Shown one piece after another: positions 8,710 to 18,261 of a DNA stretch of 64,000 bases (position 1 is the stretch's first letter; the number at the start of each line of letters is the position of its first letter). This DNA comes from Bradyrhizobium sp. SRS-191 (GTDB lineage Bacteria > Pseudomonadota > Alphaproteobacteria > Rhizobiales > Xanthobacteraceae), in assembly GCF_024586915.1 (NCBI RefSeq), contig NZ_JANBVS010000005.1:62001-126000 (forward strand), given 5' to 3'. The position numbers were made by a program, and so were the translations under genes. A model generated the notes under the pieces. It was given only the letters and a program-made list of their open reading frames with translations. It did no database searches and had not been told where the DNA came from.

Positions 8710-9768
8710 TTACGCAGCGCCGGCCTTCTGGGCGTAGGCCCATGCCTGCTTGGTCATCGGCACCATGCGCTTGACGGACTCGATCGCCTTGTCGTTGGCG
8801 GCGGTGCCGTCGCGGATGCGGCCGATGATGCCCTGGAGAATGCCGGCGAGGCGGAACAGGTTGTAGGCGAAGTACCAGTTGAGGTCGGGCATGTCAGTGC
8901 CGGTGACGCCGCCGTAGATCGCGGCCGCCTCCTCCAGCGTCGGGATGTTCAGCGCCTTGAGATCGACGCCGGCGAGGCCGGGCATGATCCACTGCATCAG
9001 AAGATAGGTGAAGTCGGCCATGGGATCGCCCAATGTCGACAGCTCCCAGTCGAGCACCGCGATGACGCGCGGCTCGGTCGCGTGGAAGATCATGTTGTCG
9101 AGCCGGTAGTCGCCATGCACGATCGAGACGCGCTGCTGCGCCGGCAGGGTGCGCGGCAGCCATTCGATCAGCTTCTCCATTTCCGGCAAGTGCTCGGTCT
9201 CGGAGGCGCGATACTGCTTGGTCCAGCGGTCGACCTGGCGGGCGAAATAATTGCCCGGCTTGCCGAAGTCGGCGAGGCCGATCGCGGCGGGATCGTAGGT
9301 GTGGAGCTTGGCCAGCGTCTCGATCTTGCTGGTGAAGATGGCGCGGCGCTGGGGCGCGTCGACATGCGGCAGGGTCGGATCCCAGAACACCCGGCCCTCC
9401 TCCATCGACATGATGTAGAAGGCCGAGCCGATCACGCCGTCGTCGTTGCACAGCGCATAGGCCTTGGCGACCGGGAAGCCCTGCTTGCCGAGGGCTGCGA
9501 TGACGCGGAATTCGCGGTCGACCGCATGCGCCGACGGCAGCAGCTTGCCGAACGGCTTTCGTCGCAGCACGTAGGAACGGCCCGGCGTGTTCAGCCGGTA
9601 GGTCGGGTTCGACTGGCCGCCCTTGAACTGCTCGACGGCGAGCGGACCGGCATAGCCCTCGACATGCTCGGCCATCCAGGCCGCGAGCTTGGCCTCGTCG
9701 AAACGATGCCGCTCCTCGACCGGCTTGGTGCCGGAGAATTCTTCGTCCTTCTTGACGCCGTCGGCCAC
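8710..9768 (-). CDS. ACAD10/11-like phosphotransferase
   Basis: APH-fold kinase-like protein, 352 residues, of the type fused to acyl-CoA dehydrogenase in animal ACAD10/11. Motifs: GGQSNPTYRL (nucleotide loop), YVLRRKPFGKLLPSAH (a hallmark of this subgroup), IVHGDYRLDNMIF (catalytic loop) and VLDWELSTLGDPMADF (metal-binding Asp). Start is GTG at 9768 with GGGAGG eight bases upstream. The gene lies directly downstream of an ACAD10-like dehydrogenase on the same strand (281-bp gap filled by two repeats), so the bacterial pair matches the animal fusion. In eukaryotes the pair acts on 4-hydroxyacyl-CoAs; a similar role here is inference. Confidence 0.85.
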   Translation of the reverse strand: MADGVKKDEEFSGTKPVEERHRFDEAKLAAWMAEHVEGYAGPLAVEQFKGGQSNPTYRLNTPGRSYVLRRKPFGKLLPSAHAVDREFRVIAALGKQGFPVAKAYALCNDDGVIGSAFYIMSMEEGRVFWDPTLPHVDAPQRRAIFTSKIETLAKLHTYDPAAIGLADFGKPGNYFARQVDRWTKQYRASETEHLPEMEKLIEWLPRTLPAQQRVSIVHGDYRLDNMIFHATEPRVIAVLDWELSTLGDPMADFTYLLMQWIMPGLAGVDLKALNIPTLEEAAAIYGGVTGTDMPDLNWYFAYNLFRLAGILQGIIGRIRDGTAANDKAIESVKRMVPMTKQAWAYAQKAGAA

Positions 9769-9796
9769 GACGAGGCCTCCCTCTTCTCACATGTTC

Positions 9797-9895
9797 GTCA
9801 TTCCGGGGCAGCCCGAGAGGGCTGAACCCGGAATCTCTGTCTTGGCGGACTCATCTCTGGATCCCGGTTCGACGCTGCCCGCCGCCCGGAATGAC
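9797..9895. repeat. Intergenic repeat, family C copy 1 (GTCATTCCGGG)
   Basis: Ends gtcattccggggc and gcccggaatgac face each other around gaacccggaatctctg...tggatcccggttcg. Same layout as 13997-14096. Confidence 0.8.
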
Positions 9896-9929
9896 GGGAG
9901 TGGTGAGTCTCCGCCAGGTATTCGAATCC

Positions 9930-10040
9930 GTAGGGTGGGCAAAGCGAAGCGTGCCCACCGTCTTGCTTCGGGCTCGACAATGGTGGGCACGCATCCGTCC
10001 CCGCGCTCTGCGCGGCGACGGACGCTTTGCCCACCCTACG
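9930..10040. repeat. Intergenic repeat, family B copy 2
   Basis: gtagggtgggcaaagcg at the left and cgctttgcccaccctac at the right are perfect complements; inner gtgcccaccgt / atggtgggcac form a second pair. Lies between the phosphotransferase and the acyl-CoA dehydrogenase. Confidence 0.85.
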
Positions 10041-10049
10041 AGATTACAC

Positions 10050-11285
<1,236 letters not shown>

Positions 11286-11450
11286 GGGACTCTCCTTGAG
11301 CGTTTCCTCGAACGTGTTTTGGCCGCAGTGTCGATCCGCCAGCCGCATCGGCGCAAGAGCGATCTTGCGCGGCACGATTTCGCGGGGCCCTTCGCTGCAG
11401 CGCCGAAATGTCGTCCCGCGGAAGCACCGCGATTGACATTCCGGCCGTCT

Positions 11451-11480
11451 CAAACAATAGTTTCATACAATTGTTTGAAA
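11451..11480. promoter_or_regulatory. TetR-type operator palindrome
   Basis: TTTCATACAATTGTTTGAAA at 11461-11480 is a 20-bp palindrome with one mismatched pair, centred on CAATTG. A further half-site CAAACAAT lies at 11451-11458 facing ATTGTTTG at 11470-11477. It sits 31 bp before the TetR start and in the shared promoter gap, the usual place for an autorepressor site. Confidence 0.65.
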
Positions 11481-11510
11481 CGCAACTCCCCACCCCTTCG
11501 GGAGGTGACG

Positions 11511-12182
11511 ATGGCCACCGACCAGACCCGGACCGCGATCCTCATCGCGGCGGAACGTCTCTACGCCGAGCGCGGATTCTCCGACGTGACCTTGCGCGAC
11601 ATCGTCGCGGCGGCGAACGTCAACCTCGCCGCGGTGAACTATCATTTCGGCTCCAAGGACGAGCTGATCGCCGAACTGTTCGTGACGCGGTCGATCGCGC
11701 TGAACCGCGAGCGGCTGCGCGAATTGCGGGCAGCGGAAGACGAAGGCGGCGGCCGCGCCGAGATCAGCGCCATCCTGCGCGCGCTGGTGGGCCCGATCCT
11801 GCGCGGCTGCTTGGGGCCGCAGAACCAGCGCTCCGCCGTGGCACAATTCATGATCCGCGCCTCGATCGAATCCGTGCCGCCGATCCGCCGCATCAAGACC
11901 AAGGAAATCGACCATCTGCGCAAATTCGCGGGCGCCATGCAGCGCGCCCTGCCCGACAGTTCGGAGGTCGACCTGTTCTGGGGCCTGCATTTCGCGCTGG
12001 CCATGGCGCATCACACCATCCGCGAGAGCGAGCGGCTGACCAAGCTGTCCGACGGCCGATGCGACCTCGACGATGTCGAGGATGTGATCGAGCGTGTCGT
12101 GCGCGGCGCCGTGCTCGGCTTGACCGCGCGGATGTCGGCGGCAAAGTCAGCGCCGAAGGTCGCAGCGCGCGAGGCGCGCTAA
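11511..12182 (+). CDS. TetR/AcrR family transcriptional regulator
   Basis: 223 residues. The N-terminal helix-turn-helix is clear: TRTAILIAAERLYAERGF, then VTLRDIVAAANVNLAAVNYHFGSKDELI, with the canonical YHFGSKDEL. The C-terminal ligand domain resembles those with the TetR_C_6/CerR-type region. The ATG at 11511 has GGAGGTG at 11501-11507. Divergent from the acyl-CoA dehydrogenase; position and operator suggest repression of that gene and itself, with an acyl-CoA-type inducer as a guess. The frame remains open far upstream but only as an antisense shadow of the dehydrogenase. Confidence 0.92.
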   Translation: MATDQTRTAILIAAERLYAERGFSDVTLRDIVAAANVNLAAVNYHFGSKDELIAELFVTRSIALNRERLRELRAAEDEGGGRAEISAILRALVGPILRGCLGPQNQRSAVAQFMIRASIESVPPIRRIKTKEIDHLRKFAGAMQRALPDSSEVDLFWGLHFALAMAHHTIRESERLTKLSDGRCDLDDVEDVIERVVRGAVLGLTARMSAAKSAPKVAAREAR

Positions 12183-12201
12183 CGAGAATGGAGCCCGCCT
12201 G

Positions 12202-12447
12202 ATGACGCAGCGCCTGCGATTGATCATGGCCATCGCCGCGTCCACGTTTGCGATGGTCATCGCCAGCGAGCCGGTGCTCGCCCGCGGCGCCGCCGCCAAC
12301 ATCATGAACTCCCCCGGCTATCAGCGACGCCTGCAGGAGTCGCGGCAGCAGCTCGGCGCCCCGCCGCCGGCCCCGTACGTCACGGGGCCGCGCTATCATG
12401 CGCCACGACACAAGGCGAAGCGGCTCCGTCATCACCGCCACAATTAG
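12202..12447 (+). CDS. Small basic exported protein, unknown function
   Basis: 81 residues. Signal peptide MTQRLRLIMAIAASTFAMVIASEPVLA, then a mature chain rich in Arg, His and Lys ending in RHKAKRLRHHRHN, with a Pro-rich link APPPAPYV. GGAG lies nine bases before the ATG, and the gene starts 20 bp after the TetR stop, so the two may be cotranscribed. Not a family I can name. Confidence 0.6.
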   Translation: MTQRLRLIMAIAASTFAMVIASEPVLARGAAANIMNSPGYQRRLQESRQQLGAPPPAPYVTGPRYHAPRHKAKRLRHHRHN

Positions 12448-12468
12448 AGGCACACTCTCTCCACGGGG

Positions 12469-12583
12469 CGTCCCGGCGAACGCCGGGACCCATACCGCGT
12501 GATCCGTCTTGAGGCACGCGGGGAGAGATCGAGCCTCAGCACACCGGCCGGTGGTTATGGGTCCCGGCGTTCGCCGGGACGAC
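12469..12583. repeat. Intergenic paired-palindrome repeat, family A copy 4
   Basis: Both ends are of the CCCGGCG AA CGCCGGG type, in the same orientation as 2929 and 3102 (cataccgcgtgatc...gccggccggtggttatggg), with a diverged centre. Confidence 0.85.
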
Positions 12584-12611
12584 ACCGGAGAATGTCGCGA
12601 TTAATCGCGCC

Positions 12612-13838
12612 CTACACCACGCCCTGCTGCTTCAGCGCCGCGATCTTGGCCTCGTCATAGCCGAGCCCTGAGAGCACGTCCTGTGTATGCTCGCCGAGCA
12701 GCGGCGGCGCCCGATACTCGGTGATCGGCGTCCCCGAGAAGGTCAGCGCGTTGCGGATCACCGATAGCTGCGGCTCGAACGGGTGCTCGACCTTCACCTC
12801 CATGCCGCGCGAGCGGACATGCGGATCAGCGAACACGTGAGCGAAGTCGTTGACGGGGCCGCAGGGCACACCGGCCTTTTCCAATTCCTCCAGCCAATGC
12901 GCGACCGAGTTCTTCAGGAACAGGCCGGCGAAAACGGCCATGATCTCCTTGCCGTTCACCACGCGGTCGTTGTTCTTGACGAATTTCGGATTCGTCGCGA
13001 GCTCCGGCGCCCCCAGCACGGCGCAGGTGCGCGCGAACTGCGCGTCGTTGCCGACCACCAGCATCAATTCGCCGTCGGTGCAGCGGAATACACCGGCCGG
13101 CATGCCGCCATTGCCCCAGGTGCCGCGGCGCGGCGGTGACTTGCCGTTGATCAGGAAGATCTGAGCGTAGTGCGACAGCGAGGCGATCACGGTGTCAAAC
13201 AGGCAGACATCGACATGCTGGCCGCCGCCGCCATTGACGTCGCGGTGGTACAGCGCCGAGAGGATGCCGATCGAAGTGTTCATGCCGGTCATGTAGTCGA
13301 CGATCGACGGCCCGACCTTCATCGGCCCCGCCCCCGGCTCGCCGTCCATGTGGCCGGTCACGCTCATCAGCCCGCCCATCGCCTGGAAGATCGCGTCATA
13401 GCCGGCGCGCGGCGAATACGGGCCGGTCTGGCCGAAGCCGGTGACCGAGCAATAGATCACGTCGGGATTGATCGCCTTGATGGCCTCGTAGTCGAGGCCA
13501 TAGCGCTTGAGATCGCCGACCTTGTAGTTCTCCATGAACACGTCGCAGTCTTTCGCCAGCGCGCGGATGATCTCCTGGCCCTCCGGCGAGGCGATGTTGA
13601 CCGTCACCGATTTCTTGTTGCGGTTGGCGCAGATGTAGAACGAATTGTTGTTGTTGGCCTTGCCCGCGGGATCCACGAGGTACGGCGGACCGAAGGCGCG
13701 GGCGTCGTCGCCGGTCTTGGGCCGCTCGATCTTGATCACCTCCGCGCCGAGATCGGCCAGCATCTGGGCCGAGAGCGGACCGGCCAGGACGCGGGTCAGA
13801 TCGAGAATCTTGATGCCAGACAGCGGCAGGGCCGACAT
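12612..13838 (-). CDS. CaiB/BaiF family CoA-transferase
   Basis: Class III CoA-transferase, 408 residues. The N-terminus LSGIKILDLTRVLAGPLSAQMLADLGAEVIKIE is the family signature. The catalytic aspartate corresponds to D181 in GPSIVDYMTGMNTSIG, and the Gly-rich loop is VNGGGGQHVDVCLFD. The C-terminus carries the usual EYRAPPLLGEHTQDVL. ATG at 13838 with GGAGG seven bases upstream. Acts on a small carboxylic acid and a CoA donor such as succinyl- or formyl-CoA; which pair cannot be read. No operon partner adjacent. Confidence 0.92.
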   Translation of the reverse strand: MSALPLSGIKILDLTRVLAGPLSAQMLADLGAEVIKIERPKTGDDARAFGPPYLVDPAGKANNNNSFYICANRNKKSVTVNIASPEGQEIIRALAKDCDVFMENYKVGDLKRYGLDYEAIKAINPDVIYCSVTGFGQTGPYSPRAGYDAIFQAMGGLMSVTGHMDGEPGAGPMKVGPSIVDYMTGMNTSIGILSALYHRDVNGGGGQHVDVCLFDTVIASLSHYAQIFLINGKSPPRRGTWGNGGMPAGVFRCTDGELMLVVGNDAQFARTCAVLGAPELATNPKFVKNNDRVVNGKEIMAVFAGLFLKNSVAHWLEELEKAGVPCGPVNDFAHVFADPHVRSRGMEVKVEHPFEPQLSVIRNALTFSGTPITEYRAPPLLGEHTQDVLSGLGYDEAKIAALKQQGVV

Positions 13839-14163
13839 GGAGTTCCTCCGGGAGTTTATTCCTTGTGGCGGACATGCCCGTGGAGGCGCCGCCTGTCACC
13901 CGCGGATACACCATTTCGGCCGGATGAGCACTGCGCTCTCGGCATGCCGCCTTGCCAGTGTCGATGGAAGCCGGTTTCGCCACGGCATTCACTGTCGTCA
14001 TTCCGGGGCGTGCGCAGCACGAACCCGGAATCCATTCCTCAGCATCGCCTGCCGCCCGATGGATTCCGGGCTCGCGCTGCGCGCGCCCCGGAATGCCAGC
14101 GATGGTGGGGCTCCCGGCGGCGGCATCAGGTCCGACCCAGACAACGGCCGGAGATAACGGCCG
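13839..14163. other. Gene-free stretch with a family C repeat
   Basis: 325 bp between convergent-side ends of two minus-strand genes. The only structure is the repeat at 13997-14096; the rest shows no gene. Confidence 0.6.
13997..14096. repeat. Intergenic repeat, family C copy 2
   Basis: gtcattccggggcgtgcgca and tgcgcgcgccccggaatgcc face each other around gaacccggaatccat...atggattccgggctc, so two nested inverted pairs. Confidence 0.8.
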
Positions 14164-16263
14164 CTACGCCGCGCGCAGCTGGCTCACGAACTGGTCGACG
14201 TCGTGGCGCAGATCGGCGGACAGCTTCGACAGCGTCCGGACCGAATCCAGCACGCCGCCGGCGGCCTGGCCGGTCGCGGCGGTCGCTTCCGAGACGCTGG
14301 AGATGTTGTGCGACACGGCATTGGTACCTTCCGATGCCTGCTGCACGTTGCGGGCGATCTCGCGCGTCGCCGCGCCCTGCTGCTCGACCGCCGCCGCGAT
14401 CGCCGCGGCGATCTGGTTGACCCGGTGGATGGTCGAGGAGATCGCCTGGATGGCATCGACCGAGGCCTTGGTGGCGCCCTGGATGCCGGCCACCTGCGAG
14501 GTGATCTCCTCGGTCGCCTTGGCGGTCTGGTTGGCCAGCGTCTTCACCTCCGCGGCGACCACCGCGAACCCCTTGCCGGCCTCGCCGGCGCGCGCCGCCT
14601 CGATGGTCGCGTTCAAGGCCAAGAGGTTGGTCTGCTCGGCGATGCCGCTGATCAGGGCGACGACGTCGCCGATGCGCTGAGCGGCGTCCGACAGCGCACG
14701 CACCTCGTCATTGGTCTTCTCGGCCTGGGTCGCCGCCGCGCCGGCGATCGTGGTCGACTCGGTTACCTGGCGGCTGATCTCGCTGATCGAGGCCGACAAT
14801 TCCTCGGTCGCCGCCGCCACCATCTGGACGTTGCCTGAGGCGCGCTGCGACACGTCGGCGACCGACGAGGCCTTCTGGCGGCCCTGGTCGGCGGTCGTGG
14901 ACATCGATTGCGCGGTCGCGTTCAGCTCGCTCGACGCCGAGGTCAGGGTGTGCAGCGAAGCGGTCACCGTCGCCTCGAACTGCCGGATCAGCGCGTCGAC
15001 GGCCACCTGACGCTGCTCGCGGCGCGCCTGCGCGGCGTCCTTCTCGCTCGCCAGCTGGTCGCCGGTGATCATGCTCGTTTTGAACACGGCCACGGTGCGC
15101 GACATCTCCCCGATCTCGTCGCGGCGGTCGAGCCCTTCGAGCTCGACCGTGTAGTCACGATCGGCCAGGCGCTGCATCGCGGCGGCCAGTGAGCGGATCG
15201 CCGCCGAGATGCGGCTCTGCACCACGATCATGCCGACGAGCGCCACGGCAAGCGCGATGCCCATCATCACGAGGTTGATGATGAGGCTCTCGCGCGCCTC
15301 GCCGATGCGCCGCCCGGCGACCGCGACCATCTCGGCCAGCGCGGCATTGGCGGCATCGACGCTGTAGGAGAGCAGCGCGGTGTTGAGCTTCGAAAGTTCG
15401 GCGAACTTGAAATCGATGCTCTGGTTGTTGCGCAGCGCCTTGATGAGGCCGGCCTGCTGCTCGGCCATCGCAATGGCCTCCGCCTGCTTGGAGCGGTTGA
15501 CGGCATCGACGAGCGCGGCCGGCGCATCGGGCCGCGCCGCGGCCGTCAGCACCTGGCTCCAGGCCTGCGCCTGCCGCCCGGAATCCTCCGCGCCGGCGAC
15601 GATCTCGGCCGTGGTCCACGGCTTGCCGGAGGCTGCGGCGTTCTCGATCTTGATCGCGAACTGGCCGCCGAAATTGCGCGCCGCCCAGGCCGATTGCTTG
15701 ACATTGACCATCTGGTCGACGAGCGGGTCGGCCAGCTTCACCGTCTCTTCGAGATCGGCGGCGATGACGAGCAGCGCATCGAGATAGTCCTGCGCGGCCT
15801 TGCGGAAGGCATCCGCGGCCTGCGCGTCGCGCGACGCCTTGGTCTGCCTGATGGCGCGCTCGGCATCGGGCCGCAGCGAGGCCAGCCGGTCATGCGTCGC
15901 GACGAGGGTGCTGAGGCGGCTCGCGATCTTGCCGTCGGCGACGCCGGACAGCGCGTCCTGCACCTGCCTGTAGGCCGTCTCCGAGATCTGGCGATTGGTG
16001 GTGATGCGGGTCTCTGCTGCCTGGTCGGCGGTCCCCTCCGCGGCCAGGGTCGCCAGGAACGTGCCGCGCTCCAGCCGGAAGCCGATCAAGCTGTTGAACA
16101 GCTGCTGGTCGGCGCCGGCGAGCCGCGCGATCCGCTGCGCCGACTGATAGCGGCTGAGCGCGTCGACCACGCCGGTGGCGAGACTGCCGATCAAGAGCAG
16201 CGCCAGCGCTCCGATGATCAGACCGAGAACGGTTCGTATGGTCAGGCCGTCGAGCAATCGCAT
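14164..16263 (-). CDS. Methyl-accepting chemotaxis protein
   Basis: Transmembrane chemoreceptor, 699 residues. Membrane segments at about 9-31 and 325-347 enclose a long all-helical periplasmic sensor of about 290 residues, the size of a helical bimodular (HBM) domain. A HAMP domain follows (about 348-400), then the signalling coiled coil with hairpin tip [20 protein letters not shown] (about 545-565), which binds CheW/CheA. No C-terminal CheR pentapeptide is present. ATG at 16263. The ligand is unknown; HBM receptors often sense organic acids. It is not next to other chemotaxis genes. Confidence 0.92.
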   Translation of the reverse strand: MRLLDGLTIRTVLGLIIGALALLLIGSLATGVVDALSRYQSAQRIARLAGADQQLFNSLIGFRLERGTFLATLAAEGTADQAAETRITTNRQISETAYRQVQDALSGVADGKIASRLSTLVATHDRLASLRPDAERAIRQTKASRDAQAADAFRKAAQDYLDALLVIAADLEETVKLADPLVDQMVNVKQSAWAARNFGGQFAIKIENAAASGKPWTTAEIVAGAEDSGRQAQAWSQVLTAAARPDAPAALVDAVNRSKQAEAIAMAEQQAGLIKALRNNQSIDFKFAELSKLNTALLSYSVDAANAALAEMVAVAGRRIGEARESLIINLVMMGIALAVALVGMIVVQSRISAAIRSLAAAMQRLADRDYTVELEGLDRRDEIGEMSRTVAVFKTSMITGDQLASEKDAAQARREQRQVAVDALIRQFEATVTASLHTLTSASSELNATAQSMSTTADQGRQKASSVADVSQRASGNVQMVAAATEELSASISEISRQVTESTTIAGAAATQAEKTNDEVRALSDAAQRIGDVVALISGIAEQTNLLALNATIEAARAGEAGKGFAVVAAEVKTLANQTAKATEEITSQVAGIQGATKASVDAIQAISSTIHRVNQIAAAIAAAVEQQGAATREIARNVQQASEGTNAVSHNISSVSEATAATGQAAGGVLDSVRTLSKLSADLRHDVDQFVSQLRAA

Positions 16264-16507
16264 CTGATCAATTCCACCCCGAAATTATCCGGAGCTACTT
16301 TCGCTGCTCGTCCTTAATAATTCGTCTGGCGCCCTTCGCAGCCGCATTTGCGAATACCCCGTAAAAACACGGGAGTTGCCGACTTTCTTGCTTCGTTTTG
16401 TGTGCAGCCCGACTTCGGACACATCGGGACATACAGCACAAGAAGCTGTTAAGCGCTCCGATCAACAGCTGGACGCAGGTTTGATGTCGCAACTCTCGGA
16501 GCACGCC

Positions 16508-17089
16508 ATGACGTCGATCTCTGCCTCCTCCATGAGCGGTTTCTCGCCGCTCGACCTGCTCAAGCAGGAGCTCACCAAGGAAGTCTCCGCCGGCAAGGTC
16601 AGCTCGACGGACCAGACCGCGCTGTCCTCGGCGCTCGACGATATCGATTCCGCGCTGCAGAGTGGCAGCAGCAGCTCGTTCTCCTCATCGACGAGCTCGA
16701 GCACGCCGCCTTCGCCCAAGGAGATGCAGTCGAAGATCGACGATCTCATCCAGAGCGAGGTCGACAGCGGCAAGCTCACCTCGGATCAGGCCACCGAGCT
16801 GAAGAACGTGTTCGCCAGCGCCTTCTCCGGCGGCCCGGGCGGCGCCGGTGGCGCGGGCGGTCCGCCGCCCGGTCCGCCGCCGAGCGATGACAGCAGCAGC
16901 AGCGACGCCACGTCGAGCACGTCGTCCTCGTCGGATTCATCATCCTCGTCTCAGGTCGAGGAGCTGCTGAAGAAACTGCTCGAGGCGCTGCAGAGCTCGA
17001 ACAGCAGCCAGACCTCGTCCTACAGCTCGAATGGCAGCAGCTCGTCGAGCTCGACCAGCAAATCGCTGGTGGTGGACTTCTCGGCCTGA
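16508..17089 (+). CDS. Ser-rich protein with two EF-hand-like helical segments, unknown
   Basis: 193 residues. Two related helical stretches, LLKQELTKEVSAGKVSSTD (about 18-36) and IDDLIQSEVDSGKLTSDQ (about 80-97), are separated and followed by long Ser/Thr runs, a Gly/Pro-rich linker (GGPGGAGGAGGPPPGPPP) and a third helix SSQVEELLKKLLEALQSSN. No signal peptide. The ATG at 16508 follows CGGAG by nine bases; an in-frame ATG at 16484 is the alternative. Composition resembles secreted or surface-exposed alphaproteobacterial proteins, but function is not known. Divergent from the chemoreceptor. Confidence 0.7.
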   Translation: MTSISASSMSGFSPLDLLKQELTKEVSAGKVSSTDQTALSSALDDIDSALQSGSSSSFSSSTSSSTPPSPKEMQSKIDDLIQSEVDSGKLTSDQATELKNVFASAFSGGPGGAGGAGGPPPGPPPSDDSSSSDATSSTSSSSDSSSSSQVEELLKKLLEALQSSNSSQTSSYSSNGSSSSSSTSKSLVVDFSA

Positions 17090-17185
17090 CCCACTGAGGA
17101 TACGCGGGCCACTGCGCGCCCGGGGAGGAGAAGCAGGGCTGGCGAATTGACGATCGGACTGGGTGCGCTCGTCCGTCTGGACATC

Positions 17186-17270
17186 GTCATGGCCGGGCTC
17201 GTCCCGGCCATCCACGTCGTTCGGCACGCTGAGAACCACGTGGATGCCCGGGACAAGCCCGGGCATGACG
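17186..17270. repeat. Intergenic inverted repeat, family F (GTCATGGCCGGG)
   Basis: cgtcatggccgggctcgtcc with catccacgt at the left and acgtggatgcccgggacaag with cccgggcatgacg at the right form an inverted pair in the 309-bp gap 17090-17398; the remaining gap shows no gene. Confidence 0.75.
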
Positions 17271-17398
17271 GAGTCCTAACTGCCAGGATTGCTTGTCGCG
17301 ACAGCCCCTATCTCCATATGCGATAGCCCTACATGGGATGAAGGGCGCCCCTACGCAGCCCTTAGCGCACCGCCGCGCTCATGCGGGCTCCACCGCTC

Positions 17399-18151
17399 TC
17401 ACTCCGGCGCGTTGAACGTCCGCGCGAAGTACACCGGCGCGGCCGCCGGCTTGAGGCGATAGAGCTGCGCCGGGCGGTTCGGTCCCTTGCGCATCTTTTC
17501 GATCGGCTCGATCAGGTCGGCCGAGAGCATGCGGGTGCGGAAGGCGCTCTTTTCCAGCGGACGATCGAGCACGATCTCGTAGCTTCGCTGCAGCTCGGGC
17601 AAGGTGAACTCCTCCGGCATCAGATAGGCCGGCAGCGAGGTGTATTCGACCTTGTTCCGCAGCCGCTGCACGGCGGCCCGCAGGATCTCGGCATGATCGA
17701 AGGCGAGCTTCGGCTTGACGCTGGCGCCTTGAAGCAAAAACCATTGCGCATCGGCCGCCAATGCAGCCTCCGCCGCTGACGACGGGATCAGCGCGAAATA
17801 GGCATGCGTCGCCGACCAGCCGCGCGGATCTCGGGTGGCGCTGCCCCAGCTGCCGAGCTGCTCCAGATACGGGCTGACGACGCCGGTCTTCTCGGCGAGC
17901 TTGCGCCGGGCGCAGGCGGCGAGATCGGCATCCTTGGTCACGTCGACGAAGCCGCCGGGCAACGCGAAAGTCTCCGGGAACGGTTCGCCGGCTCCCTTGC
18001 CCCGTCGCACCAGGAGCACGTGCAGAGCCTCCAGCCGGATCGTGAAGATGACGATGTCGACCGTGGTCAGCGGCCGCGGAAAATCCAACGCCGCCCTCCT
18101 GGCCACCGGCTGATCCCCTGATCCACCGCCCTGCCCCTGCCGTCCCGCCAT
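17399..18151 (-). CDS. NrtR-like Nudix-fold transcriptional regulator
   Basis: 250 residues: an N-terminal Nudix domain (about 30-160) and a C-terminal winged helix (about 170-245, including LSADLIEPIEKMRKG and AQLYRLKPAAAPV), the layout of NrtR regulators. The Nudix box at 66-91 (GGFVDVTKDADLAACARRKL...KTGV) is degraded: the first glutamate position is K or D, the RE pair is R83-K84 and the EE pair E87-K88, so hydrolase activity is unlikely and ligand sensing more likely. Start ATG 18151 has GGGAGG upstream; a longer frame to 18250 would swallow the operator repeats. Divergent from the SPFH and NAD-kinase-like genes, which fits control of an NAD-related operon. Confidence 0.8.
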   Translation of the reverse strand: MAGRQGQGGGSGDQPVARRAALDFPRPLTTVDIVIFTIRLEALHVLLVRRGKGAGEPFPETFALPGGFVDVTKDADLAACARRKLAEKTGVVSPYLEQLGSWGSATRDPRGWSATHAYFALIPSSAAEAALAADAQWFLLQGASVKPKLAFDHAEILRAAVQRLRNKVEYTSLPAYLMPEEFTLPELQRSYEIVLDRPLEKSAFRTRMLSADLIEPIEKMRKGPNRPAQLYRLKPAAAPVYFARTFNAPE

Positions 18152-18188
18152 ACCCGCCGCCTCCCAATCTTGCCCCTTGACACTAGCA

Positions 18189-18231
18189 TACTTAGTTGTA
18201 CTGTCCAACTTACTTAGTTGGTGTGACACAC
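18189..18231. promoter_or_regulatory. Putative operator: TACTTAGTTG direct repeat plus GTGTGACACAC
   Basis: TACTTAGTTG occurs exactly at 18189-18198 and 18211-18220, 22 bp apart (two helical turns). Each contains the near-palindrome ACTTAGT; the second is also inside CCAAC-ttactta-GTTGG. The perfect palindrome GTGTGACACAC follows at 18221-18231. All lie between the divergent Nudix-like regulator (18151) and SPFH gene (18262). Confidence 0.55.
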
Positions 18232-18261
18232 TTACACCATCGAATGACACAGGAGGCCGCC

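Noticed and set aside
6964..9768. Possible antibiotic-resistance kinases
   Set aside because: Both have the APH fold but belong to broad metabolic subgroups; nothing supports a resistance role.
14203..14838. Antisense frame opposite the chemoreceptor
   Set aside because: Composition is typical of reversed coiled-coil coding sequence and has no start signal.
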